Notes: generated by a model from the letters alone, not told the origin. A stretch of DNA of 64,000 nucleotides from Phycisphaerales bacterium (GCA_009691725.1 SIAP01000003.1:62001-126000); one strand, 5' to 3'; numbered from the stretch's first letter, positions 50,991 to 60,157 are shown. Made by a program: numbers and translations.

Positions 50991-51938
50991 TCATGGGGCG
51001 GGAAAGAGTCTTTCGAGCGCCTCTTCATATCGCGCCACAGTCCCTGCAACGATCTCCGCTGGCACATCTGGTCCTGGCGCCGACTTGTTCCAGTGCCCAT
51101 CTGCGACCATTGACAGCAACCAGTTGCGCAGAAACTGCTTGTCGAAACTCGCTTGCTCTCGTCCTGCTGCGTACTGTGCGCGATCCCAGTAGCGACTTGA
51201 GTCAGGGGTCAGAACCTCGTCGACGAGCATGAGTTCCGTGGTGGGCGCTCCTGCGGCATCGAGTGCGAATCCGAATTCAAACTTCGTGTCCGCCAAGATC
51301 ACGCCGCGTGCGAGGGCGTGTTCTGCGGCGATGGAGTAGATGCGAAGTGTGAGTTCACGGAGTGTTGTCATCAACTCGCTTCCAACGAGCGATGCAGCAT
51401 TTTCGAATGAGATGTTCTCGTCGTGACCCTCGACCGCCTTCGTCGCAGGGGAAAAGATCGGTGATGGAAGCCGAGCGCACTGTGCAAGTCCAGAGGGGAG
51501 TTCGACGCCGCACACGCTGCCAGACTGCTGATACTCCACCCATCCACTTCCAGTCAGGTACCCGCGCGCAACACACTCAATGGGCACGACATGCGCAGCA
51601 CGACACACCATTGTTCTTCCAGCCAGCGAACTGCGAAGCCGATCATCGATGCCTGGGATGAACGGGAGATCGGTCGAAAGCAGATGATCTCTCACCATGC
51701 TGTGATTGCGAAGCAAGGCAAACCATCCCGACGCCATCTGGGTGAGCAGTCGACCCTTGCCCGCAATTGGCGTGGGCATCACAACATCGAAGGCAGAAAT
51801 GCGATCCGACGCAACGAGCAACAATCGGGGACCGTGCGCATCAGGCGAAAGTTCGTAGAGATCCCGAACCTTTCCTTGTCTTCGACCCGGCAACGGCAAT
51901 CGTGTCTCGAAGAGCGCGTCGGCAGTGGGCATCGGCAT
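50991..51938 (-). CDS. purC: phosphoribosylaminoimidazole-succinocarboxamide synthase
   Basis: SAICAR synthase of purine synthesis, joining CAIR and aspartate with ATP. The 315-residue protein has PGRRQGKVRDLYEL near the N-terminus, the nucleotide loop LLLVASDRISAFDVVMPTPI near 40, VPIECVARGYLTGSGWVEYQ near 115, GVILADTKFEFGFALD near 210 and VDEVLTPDSSRYW near 240. It is the longer, yeast-like form (about 300). The start is ATG 51938 or 51932; an extension to 52157 would overlap the divergent GH10-like gene. It is the second purine gene in the window, far from purF. Confidence 0.94.
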   Translation of the reverse strand: MPMPTADALFETRLPLPGRRQGKVRDLYELSPDAHGPRLLLVASDRISAFDVVMPTPIAGKGRLLTQMASGWFALLRNHSMVRDHLLSTDLPFIPGIDDRLRSSLAGRTMVCRAAHVVPIECVARGYLTGSGWVEYQQSGSVCGVELPSGLAQCARLPSPIFSPATKAVEGHDENISFENAASLVGSELMTTLRELTLRIYSIAAEHALARGVILADTKFEFGFALDAAGAPTTELMLVDEVLTPDSSRYWDRAQYAAGREQASFDKQFLRNWLLSMVADGHWNKSAPGPDVPAEIVAGTVARYEEALERLFPAP

Positions 51939-51997
51939 TCCCAAAGTGTATGGAATTGAGATCCCCGCGATTCGACCGCTACACTCGAAATCGATCG

Positions 51998-53596
51998 ATG
52001 TTGAATTTTGCAATCCAATCTGCGTCGAGCGATTCAGTGTCGATCGATATCGCCAATGCGTATCTGCTTGCAGCCAACGATGTCGCGCTCGCGGGACGGA
52101 TTCGACGGGGGCGGACTCGATTGGAGTGCGCGCCGGCGACGAAGCAGGCAGCGGCACTCAATCTCGAAGTCGAGATGCGTGACATGGGTCGCCTCTCGCT
52201 CTCGACGTGCTTGCTCGAGCAACGCGACGAACCCTACTCATTGATGCTTGAGTTGGCCCGTCATTGCATCAAGCACTTCATCGCCAAGTGCGACGACTGG
52301 CAGATTTGGGATCATCCCGTGGCAGTCGATGCTCTGGTCCGGTGGAATCAGGCACGTCGCCACTTCACTGCGGCAATGACCACCCACAATCTGGCAGATG
52401 CGGACGACCTCAGCCTTCGCGCACTCGTGGCTGGCCTCAAGGCGAGCGAACTGCTCGCAGTGTCGCAAGCGCGGGTCTCTCTGCATCGTCGCTTCAGCGT
52501 GAAGGCCGCTTCGAAGATGGTGTTGGGAATTCGGGTGGATCCGCGCACTGCGCCAACAGAGGCGGCGGAGGCTGCTCGTTCGTTTGACATGATCAGCGTC
52601 CCGCTGTGTTGGGGAGAGATCGAAAAAACCCCAGGCAAGTACGACTTCAGTCGAGTGACCCCGTGGTTCGATTTCGCGCAGAAGGCTGGGAGAACGGTTC
52701 TCGCAGGTCCTGTGATCGATCTCCAGCCAACCACAGTGCCACCTTGGATTGCCCAGAAGCGTGGCGAGTTCGGTCCACTGCGGGATGGCATCTGGAGATT
52801 CTGTGATGCGGTCGGCCGTGAATTCGCTGGTCGCACTGGAATGTGGAACATCGCCTCTGGAATCAACTGCAACGCATGGTGGACACTCAATCTTGAAGAG
52901 ATGGTCGAGCTCTCTCGGCGAGCAGTGGTGGGATTGCGTCAAGCGCGCAAGGGTGTGCCGACGCTGCTGGAATGCCCAGATCCATTTGGCCATCTCGTCG
53001 CGTCGCGTGCTGGTGCGATCTCTCCACGGGGAATTGTCGATGCGCTTGTGAATGATGGGATCCACTTGGACTGTCTGATGTTGCAGTTCGTGATGGGTGA
53101 GCCAGGTGCAAGGAACTTGACGCGAAATTTGCTCGAGGTCTCTGCGTTGCTCGACACCTACCGCCCACTGCGCAAGTCGATCTTCGCGAGCTTTGGCGCG
53201 CCGAGTGCGCCCGCCTCGGCGACGGCGGGATATTGGAGAACGCAGTGGAGCGCGAAGAGTCAGGCTGTGTGGGCGAGCAAAATGTTCGCAATCGCCATGT
53301 CCAAGCCGCATGTTGGGATGGTTTTGTGGGATTCACTGATCGATGGGGTCGATGGTTCGCTGCACCGTGGAGCGCTCGATGCGAGGTGCGTGGCAAAGCC
53401 GATGTTGAACTCACTGTTGTCCGCGCGACGTGCCCTTGCGGCGCCCATCGGACCATGGAGCGCACGCGAGAAGCAGTCCACTGCTGCCACCACAGACGGG
53501 GCCGGCGCGAGTTCTGACGAGAGTTCTGACGAGAGTTCTGGCGAGAGTTCTGGCGAGAACGCCGGCGCGAGTTCTGGCGAGTCAGCCGATGCGTAG
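51998..53596 (+). CDS. GH10-like TIM-barrel protein without recognisable catalytic glutamates
   Basis: A 532-residue protein. Residues about 170-480 resemble family 10 glycoside hydrolases in layout: MVLGIRVDPRTA, FDMISVPLCWGEIEKTPGKYDFSRVTPWF (the GH10 W-x-x-x-E-x-x-G-x-Y-F stretch), KAGRTVLAGPVI and GMWNIASGINCNAWW, where GH10 has W-x-x-x-N-E. The acid/base Glu is thus not in its usual place, and the nucleophile strand (CLMLQFVMGE) is not a clear match. There is no signal peptide. Residues 500-532 are a Ser/Glu/Gly tail coded by 12-bp repeats. The stop overlaps the HhH gene by 8 bp. Carbohydrate binding without hydrolysis is possible. Confidence 0.6.
   Translation: MLNFAIQSASSDSVSIDIANAYLLAANDVALAGRIRRGRTRLECAPATKQAAALNLEVEMRDMGRLSLSTCLLEQRDEPYSLMLELARHCIKHFIAKCDDWQIWDHPVAVDALVRWNQARRHFTAAMTTHNLADADDLSLRALVAGLKASELLAVSQARVSLHRRFSVKAASKMVLGIRVDPRTAPTEAAEAARSFDMISVPLCWGEIEKTPGKYDFSRVTPWFDFAQKAGRTVLAGPVIDLQPTTVPPWIAQKRGEFGPLRDGIWRFCDAVGREFAGRTGMWNIASGINCNAWWTLNLEEMVELSRRAVVGLRQARKGVPTLLECPDPFGHLVASRAGAISPRGIVDALVNDGIHLDCLMLQFVMGEPGARNLTRNLLEVSALLDTYRPLRKSIFASFGAPSAPASATAGYWRTQWSAKSQAVWASKMFAIAMSKPHVGMVLWDSLIDGVDGSLHRGALDARCVAKPMLNSLLSARRALAAPIGPWSAREKQSTAATTDGAGASSDESSDESSGESSGENAGASSGESADA
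53507..53578 (+). repeat. six imperfect 12-bp tandem repeats
   Basis: Units of the type GAGAGTTCTGRC (with end variants GCGAGTTCTGAC and GAGAACGCCGGC) follow each other six times. They encode the Ser/Glu-rich C-terminal tail of the GH10-like protein in frame. Confidence 0.9.
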
Positions 53597-54089
53597 CGGG
53601 CATCAGCCAGCGGCGGCGCATTCGAGCGGACATCCTCGCTCATCCCAGAGAGTTGGAGTCGGCAGGGTTGGAGTCGGCAGGGTTACTGGAAGAAGAACTC
53701 TCTCACGCAACACCATCGCACTGGTGTCTATTGTGGGAATCGCCATCGCCGCAGCAAGTGTTCTGACAGTGAACGATGCGCGGAGTCGCCGAGCCGAGAT
53801 TCTGTTGCCGGTCGAATATCAGATCGATCTCGACCACGCAGACGCAGCGACGCTCGCATTGCTTCCCATGATCGGTCCCGCACTCGCAGCGCGAATCGTT
53901 GAAGAGCGTTCTCGATGTGGTCCATTCGGTGGGGTGCATGGGCTCGAGCGGGTTCGTGGTATTGGTCCAGCAATCGTCGCCTCGGTCGAGCCGTTCGTTG
54001 CGACGCACACGCCCACTCACACGCCCACTCACACGCCCACTCACACGCCCACTCACACGCCCACTCACACGCCCACTCACACGCATTGA
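53589..54089 (+). CDS. ComEA-like helix-hairpin-helix protein, membrane-anchored, with THTP repeat tail
   Basis: A 166-residue protein. A basic N-terminus with two RVGVG repeats (15-bp duplication) leads to one TM helix (about 40-58, NTIALVSIVGIAIAAASVL). A double HhH domain follows (75-135): YQIDLDHADAATLALLPMIGPALAARIVEERSRCGPF and GLERVRGIGPAIVASVEPFV, very like the C-terminal DNA-binding domain of ComEA. The tail is six THTP units. It may bind DNA at the periplasmic face, but no other competence gene is in the window. The start at 53589 overlaps the previous gene's stop. Confidence 0.8.
   Translation: MRSGHQPAAAHSSGHPRSSQRVGVGRVGVGRVTGRRTLSRNTIALVSIVGIAIAAASVLTVNDARSRRAEILLPVEYQIDLDHADAATLALLPMIGPALAARIVEERSRCGPFGGVHGLERVRGIGPAIVASVEPFVATHTPTHTPTHTPTHTPTHTPTHTPTHTH
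54009..54080 (+). repeat. six perfect 12-bp tandem repeats
   Basis: The unit ACGCCCACTCAC occurs six times without change and encodes the THTP-repeat tail of the HhH protein. The perfect copies suggest recent expansion or easy slippage. Confidence 0.97.
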
Positions 54090-54128
54090 TCGCACCAAGC
54101 GCGAGAAACGTCCCGTAGATTTCCGCTC

Positions 54129-57100
54129 ATGCCTCCCATGCCGCTCATGCCACACATGGATTGGTTTCCACGCATTCGAGATTCCACATCAGTGGATGCG
54201 ATCGTGAAATTGCTCCATGAAAACAAGGGAAAGCTCCCCATCAGCGTGACGGGTTCGGCTGGTTCGAGTGCATCTGTGATCACAAGTGCCATCGCCAGCC
54301 GCATGGCAGCGCCTGTTGTGCTCGTCATGGCGCACCGAGACGAGGCAGATGAAGCCGCAGCAGAGATTCGCGGGATTGTTGGGGCGTTGGGTGCGGAGTG
54401 CGGCGTGGATTGCGCGCTTTTCCCGGCACTCGAGTCATCATTCGCTGCGCATGAAGTTGCCGAACAATGTGCCGAGCGCATGCGTGTCCTGCGACGGATC
54501 GATGCCGGCGATTCGCCACGGATCATCGTTGCTCCAGTCACGGCGTTGATGCAGGGGGTTCCCTCTGCGGCCGAGATGCCATCGATGCTCATGACGATCT
54601 CGCAGGGGGAGCGGCACTCCAGAGAGTCACTTCTTTTGTGGCTCTCGCAGGGTGGATATGAGCGGATGGCGACGGCGGAAAGCCCCGGCAGTTTCGCAGT
54701 GCGCGGAGGCATCATGGACATCTTCGCTGTTGATGCGATCGCTCCGATTCGGATTGAACTCCAGGGCGATGAAGTCGAGCGCATCTTTGAAGTGGATCCA
54801 GGAACGCAGGCGACTGATCGCCGAATCGAATCGATCGATCTGATCCGCGGGGGAGGTCTCTTCGACGCAGATCGCGTCGAGCCGCTCTCGGATCGATTGG
54901 ATCCAAGAACCATTCTCGTGCTGCAGGATTCTGCGGAGATTTTGGAGCAATCCAGGGGGTATCAAGATCGGTTGGCCGATGGTCGTGGCATCGTTCCATG
55001 GAAAGACACGCTTCGCGCGCTGCACCTGCGATGCGCCACGACGATCGAGTGTGGTTCGCTGGTGCAGGTCGCAGATGCTGCCAGACATGTGTCAATGCAC
55101 ATCAAAGCGCTCGATCCGTTTCCCCCAACGCCAGCGGCTGCCGTTGCGAATGTGTTCGAACGTGCGCGAACCCACGCTGTGTGCCTGCTCTGTGAAACTG
55201 CGGGGGACTTTTCGCGTGCGAGCGAGTTGTGTGCGCAGCATGCCCCCGATCCGCAGCACGCAGCGCGAATTCACATCGAGCAACGCCGTCTGCAGCGCGG
55301 ATTCACCTTCGAGGAGGGACCCAATACGAAAATTGCGCTTGTGCCGTGGCACGAGTTGCTCAATCGATTTGGTGTGCGGCGCCGAGGTGGAGCGCAGGCA
55401 CCCTCGGGAAGTGGTCGATCCCGCGATGCGTTTCTATTCTTCGAACCAGGTGACTATGTCGTGCACCGCGATCATGGTGTCGCTCTCTATCACGGGTTGA
55501 AGCCGCTCCCGCAGCAGGAGCGCACATCATCGAGCGACGATGAGTACCTCACGCTCGAGTTTCACGGCGGCGCCCTCCTCCACGTTCCGGCGAGCAAGGT
55601 GTCACTCGTGCAGCGGTACATCGGCGCAGGTGCGCAGCGACCACACCTCTCGGCGCTCGGTGGAAAGCGGTGGAGTAAACAGAAAGAGGATGTTGCCGAG
55701 GCGGTGCGCGATCTCGCAGGAGAACTCATCCGAGTACACGCGGTGCGCGAATCCACAGCGGGAATCGCCTTTCCTGCCGATTCCCCCTGGCAGAGGGAGT
55801 TTGAGGCGGAGTTTCCATTCGTCGAAACGGAGGATCAGGTCACGGCGATCGCAGCCACGAAGCGCGACATGGAGCGCGCGCGTCCGATGGACCGGCTGGT
55901 CTGCGGCGACGTCGGATTCGGCAAGACTGAAATCGCTCTTCGCGCTGCGTTCAAGTGTGCAGACTCCGGCAGGCAAGTGGCAGTGCTCGTGCCAACCACG
56001 GTGCTCGCCGACCAGCACGAACGCGTCTTTCGACAACGGCTGCGCGCATATCCCTTCGTCGTCGAGGGTGTCAGCAGATTCAAGAGCGATCGTGAGGTGC
56101 GCGAGATTCTCGATCGTGTCGCTGCGGGAACCGTCGATATTGTTATTGGAACGCATCGATTGCTCTCTGCCGATGTGCGTTTTCACGATCTTGGGATGGT
56201 GGTCATTGACGAGGAACAACGCTTCGGTGTGGAGCACAAGCAGCGGCTCTTCGAGTTTCGGCTGACTGCGGATGTGTTGACGTTGAGTGCGACGCCCATC
56301 CCACGCACGCTGCACATGGCGATGCTTGGTCTGCGCGACATTTCAAGTTTGACGACGCCGCCTCCTGACCGTCGCGCGATCGTGACCGAAGTCATGCCGT
56401 GGAGCCCCGACCGTCTTGCAGGTGCGATCCGCCGTGAACTGGCTCGGGAAGGGCAGGTCTTCTGGGTGCACAATCGGGTCTATGACATCGAGTCCGCGGC
56501 GGATGATGTCCGACGACTCGCCCCAGATGCGCGCATCGTCGTCGGTCATGGTCAGATGGGCGAGGGTGAACTGGAAGAGGTCATGCGCAAATTCATGCAC
56601 AGAGAGGCGGACATCTTGGTGTCCACGACGATCATCGAGAGCGGCATCGACATTGCAACAGCAAACACGATGATCATCGACAACGCCCACCGATTCGGGC
56701 TGTCCGAATTGCACCAGCTTCGCGGTCGAGTCGGTCGATCGAACCATCGCGCATACTGCTATCTCCTCCTGCCCACAGATCGACCAGTTCCGGCGGATGC
56801 AATGAAGCGTTTGCGTGCGCTCGAGGACTACTCCATGCTTGGCGCGGGTTTTCGCATCGCCGTGCGAGATTTGGAGATCCGCGGGGCGGGGAATCTGCTC
56901 GGCAGTGAACAGTCCGGGCACATCGCAGCCGTTGGTTATGAGTTGTATTGCAAGATGCTCGATCAGTCAGTCCGCGATCTTCGATGTGAACCACAGATCG
57001 TGCCAATCGACACCGTGATCGACATCGGTCTCACTGGGTTGCTCTCCAAGTCGTACATCCCCAGCGATCGCCGCCGACTTGAGGCATACCGCAGACTCAG

Positions 57101-57470
57101 TGATGCAACCACGCCGGAGCAACTCGCCAAGGCCATCGGCGACCTCGTCAACGGATATGGCGATCTCCCCGATGTGACCGCAGACCTCTGTCTCCTGAGT
57201 GAAATCCGGCTTCGTTCGACCATGATGGGCGTGCGATCACTTCGCCGCGCCGAGGGTGATCTGGTCTTTCGCACTCCCGATCCGCAGGCGATCCATGCGA
57301 TGTTTCGTGGTTCCAAGGGATCCGTTCGGACTGTGGGGGACCGCGATGAGAAGGGAATCGTTGATGTCTATTGGCGCCCGCCGCAGGATCTGCGCACGGC
57401 ACGAGCCATCGCACAGGAACTTCAGAAACGGCTCACTCGGGCGACGACATTGCAGAGTCGATCGAACTAG
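54129..57470 (+). CDS. mfd: transcription-repair coupling factor Mfd
   Basis: An ATP-driven translocase that removes stalled RNA polymerase and recruits UvrA. The 1113-residue protein has a UvrB-like N-terminal module, an RNA polymerase-interacting domain with PGDYVVHRDHGVALYHGL near residue 440, RecG-type motor domains with Walker A VCGDVGFGKTEIALRAAF near 592 and DEEQRFG near 697, LSATPIPRTLHMAMLGLRDIS, and a TRG-type motif around RFGLSELHQLRGRVGRSNH near 855. Start ATG 54129 is the longest; ATG 54156 (MDWFPRIRD) is equally possible. The end overlaps the convergent TSCPD gene by 4 bp. Slightly shorter than E. coli Mfd (1148). Confidence 0.96.
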   Translation: MPPMPLMPHMDWFPRIRDSTSVDAIVKLLHENKGKLPISVTGSAGSSASVITSAIASRMAAPVVLVMAHRDEADEAAAEIRGIVGALGAECGVDCALFPALESSFAAHEVAEQCAERMRVLRRIDAGDSPRIIVAPVTALMQGVPSAAEMPSMLMTISQGERHSRESLLLWLSQGGYERMATAESPGSFAVRGGIMDIFAVDAIAPIRIELQGDEVERIFEVDPGTQATDRRIESIDLIRGGGLFDADRVEPLSDRLDPRTILVLQDSAEILEQSRGYQDRLADGRGIVPWKDTLRALHLRCATTIECGSLVQVADAARHVSMHIKALDPFPPTPAAAVANVFERARTHAVCLLCETAGDFSRASELCAQHAPDPQHAARIHIEQRRLQRGFTFEEGPNTKIALVPWHELLNRFGVRRRGGAQAPSGSGRSRDAFLFFEPGDYVVHRDHGVALYHGLKPLPQQERTSSSDDEYLTLEFHGGALLHVPASKVSLVQRYIGAGAQRPHLSALGGKRWSKQKEDVAEAVRDLAGELIRVHAVRESTAGIAFPADSPWQREFEAEFPFVETEDQVTAIAATKRDMERARPMDRLVCGDVGFGKTEIALRAAFKCADSGRQVAVLVPTTVLADQHERVFRQRLRAYPFVVEGVSRFKSDREVREILDRVAAGTVDIVIGTHRLLSADVRFHDLGMVVIDEEQRFGVEHKQRLFEFRLTADVLTLSATPIPRTLHMAMLGLRDISSLTTPPPDRRAIVTEVMPWSPDRLAGAIRRELAREGQVFWVHNRVYDIESAADDVRRLAPDARIVVGHGQMGEGELEEVMRKFMHREADILVSTTIIESGIDIATANTMIIDNAHRFGLSELHQLRGRVGRSNHRAYCYLLLPTDRPVPADAMKRLRALEDYSMLGAGFRIAVRDLEIRGAGNLLGSEQSGHIAAVGYELYCKMLDQSVRDLRCEPQIVPIDTVIDIGLTGLLSKSYIPSDRRRLEAYRRLSDATTPEQLAKAIGDLVNGYGDLPDVTADLCLLSEIRLRSTMMGVRSLRRAEGDLVFRTPDPQAIHAMFRGSKGSVRTVGDRDEKGIVDVYWRPPQDLRTARAIAQELQKRLTRATTLQSRSN

Positions 57471-57853
57471 TTCGGACACTCGCGCTGCGGATTTCCGTAG
57501 TGATGTTCGAGATAGCGCGCCACATAGTCCAAGATGCTTGAGCATTCTGGGATGTCTGGATTGCTCGTGGGGCCGAGTGGTTCAAAGCGCATGCCTCGAA
57601 AACGCTCGGCAGCATCGCGGAGTGAAAGTCCATGTTGCAGCGACAGGCTGAACGCGCGGCAGAATCCTTGCAGGAGTCCCGAGAGTGTCGAGCCTTCTTT
57701 ACTCATCTTGATGAAGATCTCGCCTGGGCGTCCATCTGGGAAGAGCCCGACGGTGAGATAACCCTCGTAGGTGGTAATCGAAAACTTGTGGGTGAGAGAT
57801 CGGCGTGTCTCTGGAAGGACTTCGCGCCGCACTGCAGGAATCGATCCAGTCAT
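57467..57853 (-). CDS. stand-alone TSCPD domain, like the C-terminus of class II ribonucleotide reductase
   Basis: A 128-residue protein matching only the C-terminal region of NrdJ-type B12-dependent ribonucleotide reductases. RRSLTHKFSITTYEGYLTVG near residue 17, the FPDGRPGEIFIKMSKEGSTLSGL stretch, and EPLGPTSNPDIPECSSILDYVARYL near 92 are as in that family. The catalytic barrel is absent, so it is either a separate subunit or domain of unknown role, or part of a split reductase. It is convergent with mfd. An open frame of about 24 codons (GTG near 57924 to the stop at 57855) ends with a 4-bp overlap upstream of it and was not called. Confidence 0.85.
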   Translation of the reverse strand: MTGSIPAVRREVLPETRRSLTHKFSITTYEGYLTVGLFPDGRPGEIFIKMSKEGSTLSGLLQGFCRAFSLSLQHGLSLRDAAERFRGMRFEPLGPTSNPDIPECSSILDYVARYLEHHYGNPQRECPN

Positions 57854-57973
57854 GCCAAGAATTCCTCCAAGCGATCAATCACACCGGCGATCCCTGCCAG
57901 TCGAAAGGGGATAGACAACGCCACCGAAGTAGTCAATCGTCAAACTCTCCACTCCTCCTGCGGTTTTCGTCCA

Positions 57974-58603
57974 TCAATCCTTCTTAGATTTTTCTCGTGT
58001 CTTGCGTGCGCTCTTGGTCGGCTGATCGGACTTCGAGTCTTCGCTATCGGACTTGGATTTCGCATCCGCCGGCGCTGCCTCTTCGGCGGTCTCTTGCTCT
58101 GGTTCATACTCACGACTTGGCGCAGCAGATGTCTCCAACTCGATGATCCGGTCGGGCTTGACGACAACGATGACATCGGCGAGGAGGTCGCGACCGAATT
58201 GGATCGTGACCGATTGCGTTCCGACTCGGCGAATTGGATTGTTGAGTCGCACGGCACGCATGTCGATCCCGTAGCCATCGGCGATGAGTTGATCGCTGAT
58301 GTCCCGTTGTGTGACTGCGCCGTAGAGGACTCCCTGATCGTTGCACGCACGAATGAGGTTCACCGTTGCACCGCTGAGCCGAGCGATCACCGCTTCGCGT
58401 GCAGCGCGTTGCTTGGAGAGTTCGGCCTCTGCGATTGCTCGCGCTGCCCTGAGCGATTCGATCTTCTCTGGCGTTGGCGCTTCGGCCATCGCATTGGGAA
58501 GGAGATAGTTGCGGGCGAATCCGGGTCGAACCTTGACGACATCGCCAACGAGTCCGAGGTTTTCGATCGTTTCGAGAAGCAGAAGTTCGTAATTGCGTGC
58601 CAT
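57974..58603 (-). CDS. rplI: 50S ribosomal protein L9
   Basis: A 209-residue L9. The N-terminal RNA-binding part is ELLLLETIENLGLVGDVVKVRPGFARNYLLPNAMA, with the conserved GxxxxxxxGxxRNYLxP. A long connecting helix (about 42-78) and the C-terminal domain follow. Unlike E. coli L9 (149 aa) it has a 50-residue low-complexity tail (ETAEEAAPADAKSKSDSED, KTREKSKKD), acidic then basic. Start 58603 has AAAGGA at a good distance on the minus strand. It lacks the usual rpsF, ssb and rpsR neighbours. Confidence 0.93.
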   Translation of the reverse strand: MARNYELLLLETIENLGLVGDVVKVRPGFARNYLLPNAMAEAPTPEKIESLRAARAIAEAELSKQRAAREAVIARLSGATVNLIRACNDQGVLYGAVTQRDISDQLIADGYGIDMRAVRLNNPIRRVGTQSVTIQFGRDLLADVIVVVKPDRIIELETSAAPSREYEPEQETAEEAAPADAKSKSDSEDSKSDQPTKSARKTREKSKKD

Positions 58604-58694
58604 GAGTCGCTGTCCTTTCAAGAGAGAGTTAGAGGCGCCGCCGGGCCTCAACGAGTTTCTCCGGCGCGTGCCGAAGAAAGCGGCTTGGGATGGA

Positions 58695-58746
58695 CCGCCC
58701 TTGGTGGGCGGGGCGAAAGTATTGCAGATTCCACCGTGATCTGCAA
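58695..58746. other. two perfect hairpins between the cystathionine beta-synthase and rplI
   Basis: CCGCCC (58695-58700) pairs with GGGCGG (58706-58711), and TTGCAGAT (58722-58729) pairs with ATCTGCAA (58739-58746). They lie after the CBS stop on the minus strand and before rplI. Neither has a T-run, so a terminator role is only possible. Confidence 0.45.
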
Positions 58747-58765
58747 GCCCTTGCCGCCAAATCTC

Positions 58766-60157
58766 TTACGACGCCGCTTTCATCCGCAGGTGCTGAATGA
58801 GGTCGATCTTCGTGATCAGCCCACAGAACCGCTCTCCGTCATGGACCACCGCAACCAAGTCGGCGCGAAAGATCGGCAGAAGGTCGCTGGTTGACCGCGA
58901 TGGATGGATCGTCTCGACGCGGCTCGTCATGAACTCACTGACCGGGCGATCGTGTGCCTTGGGATCCTGCGCAAGCGCAAGGAGCAGATCGCTCTCGTCG
59001 AGGATTCCGACAAGTTCATCTTGGGAATCGAGAACTGCCATCTGACTGACACTGAACATACGCATGCGGCGGATGGCGAGTGCGAGAGTGAGCGTCGGGT
59101 GCAACACGAAGTCCTCGCCTTGATCGTGCCTCCGAGCGATGAGGTCGCGAAGGTCACCGGTCTTCGGTCGCGAGATGAAACCAAGATCCCGCATCCAGAA
59201 GTCGTTGTACATCTTTGACAGATACTTCGCGCCGCTGTCGCAGATGAGGGTCACCACACGCTTGGGTGTTTTCTGCTCACGGCAGTACTGCAGTGTTGCG
59301 TGCAGCAAGACTCCAACACTTGATCCTGCGAGGATCCCTTCCTTGCGCAGAAGTTCGCGCACGGCGGCGAAGGCTTCGCCATCGGTGACGGTGTATGCGC
59401 GGTCGATGACCGCAAGGTCGAGGATCGATGGCACGAAATCTTCGCCAATCCCTTCGACGAGCCAGGATCCAGCCTCGACCGTCTTCCCTTCATTGACCAG
59501 CGGCGCGAGGATCGATCCGCGCGGATCAGCAAGGATGATCTCGCACTGTGGGTTTTGAGACTTCAAGAATGCACCGACCCCTGCGACAGTTCCACCGGAT
59601 CCCACTCCAGCGACGAACGCATCCACGCGATGCTCCATTTGCTCCCATATTTCAGGACCAGTCGTGTCGAAGTGCGCCGCCGTGTTGTCCGGGTTGGCGA
59701 ACTGATTCACATAGAACGATGCGGGATCCTCACGCGCCATGCGCTCTGCCATGTCTTGGTAGTACTCGGGATGCCCCTTGGCCACGTCAGATCGTGTCAG
59801 CACGACCTCTGCACCCATCGCACGCAGGTGTGCCATCTTTTCTTCGCTCATCTTGTCTGGCATGACGACGGTGAGTCGATACCCCTTCACTGCGCCCACG
59901 AGCGCCAGCGCGATACCCGTGTTGCCCGCAGTTGCCTCGATGATGCGACCGCCCGGCTTCAACTTTCCAGATCGCTCGGCAGCAGCGATCATGGAGAGCG
60001 CGATGCGATCCTTGATTGATTGCCCTGGATTGAGATTCTCAAGTTTGACGAAGAGTTCGCAGGGACCAGCGTCAAGATGGGTGATCTTGAGCATCGGCGT
60101 GTTGCCAATCATGTCGAGGACACTGGAAAAGACGGGAGCAAGCGGCGCGGGCGTCAT
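58766..60157 (-). CDS. cystathionine beta-synthase (PLP domain plus CBS pair)
   Basis: A 463-residue enzyme that condenses serine and homocysteine, or forms cysteine from O-acetylserine in relatives. The PLP fold shows DMIGNTPMLKI near 15, the lysine in NLNPGQSIKDRIALSMI near 50 (GG replaced by GQ), EATAGNTGIALALVG near 75 and the phosphate loop GVGSGGTVAGVG near 180. Residues about 335-463 are two CBS domains (MRMFSVSQMAVLDSQDELVGIL, RADLVAVVHDGERFCGLITK). Start ATG 60157 was chosen as the family start; an extension to 60322 would cover the divergent rsmJ start. Confidence 0.9.
   Translation of the reverse strand: MTPAPLAPVFSSVLDMIGNTPMLKITHLDAGPCELFVKLENLNPGQSIKDRIALSMIAAAERSGKLKPGGRIIEATAGNTGIALALVGAVKGYRLTVVMPDKMSEEKMAHLRAMGAEVVLTRSDVAKGHPEYYQDMAERMAREDPASFYVNQFANPDNTAAHFDTTGPEIWEQMEHRVDAFVAGVGSGGTVAGVGAFLKSQNPQCEIILADPRGSILAPLVNEGKTVEAGSWLVEGIGEDFVPSILDLAVIDRAYTVTDGEAFAAVRELLRKEGILAGSSVGVLLHATLQYCREQKTPKRVVTLICDSGAKYLSKMYNDFWMRDLGFISRPKTGDLRDLIARRHDQGEDFVLHPTLTLALAIRRMRMFSVSQMAVLDSQDELVGILDESDLLLALAQDPKAHDRPVSEFMTSRVETIHPSRSTSDLLPIFRADLVAVVHDGERFCGLITKIDLIQHLRMKAAS

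Noticed and set aside
57855-57926. About 24-codon frame with a 4-bp overlap upstream of the TSCPD gene
   Set aside because: Too short, with no start better than GTG and no similarity; chance overlap is likely in this GC-rich DNA.
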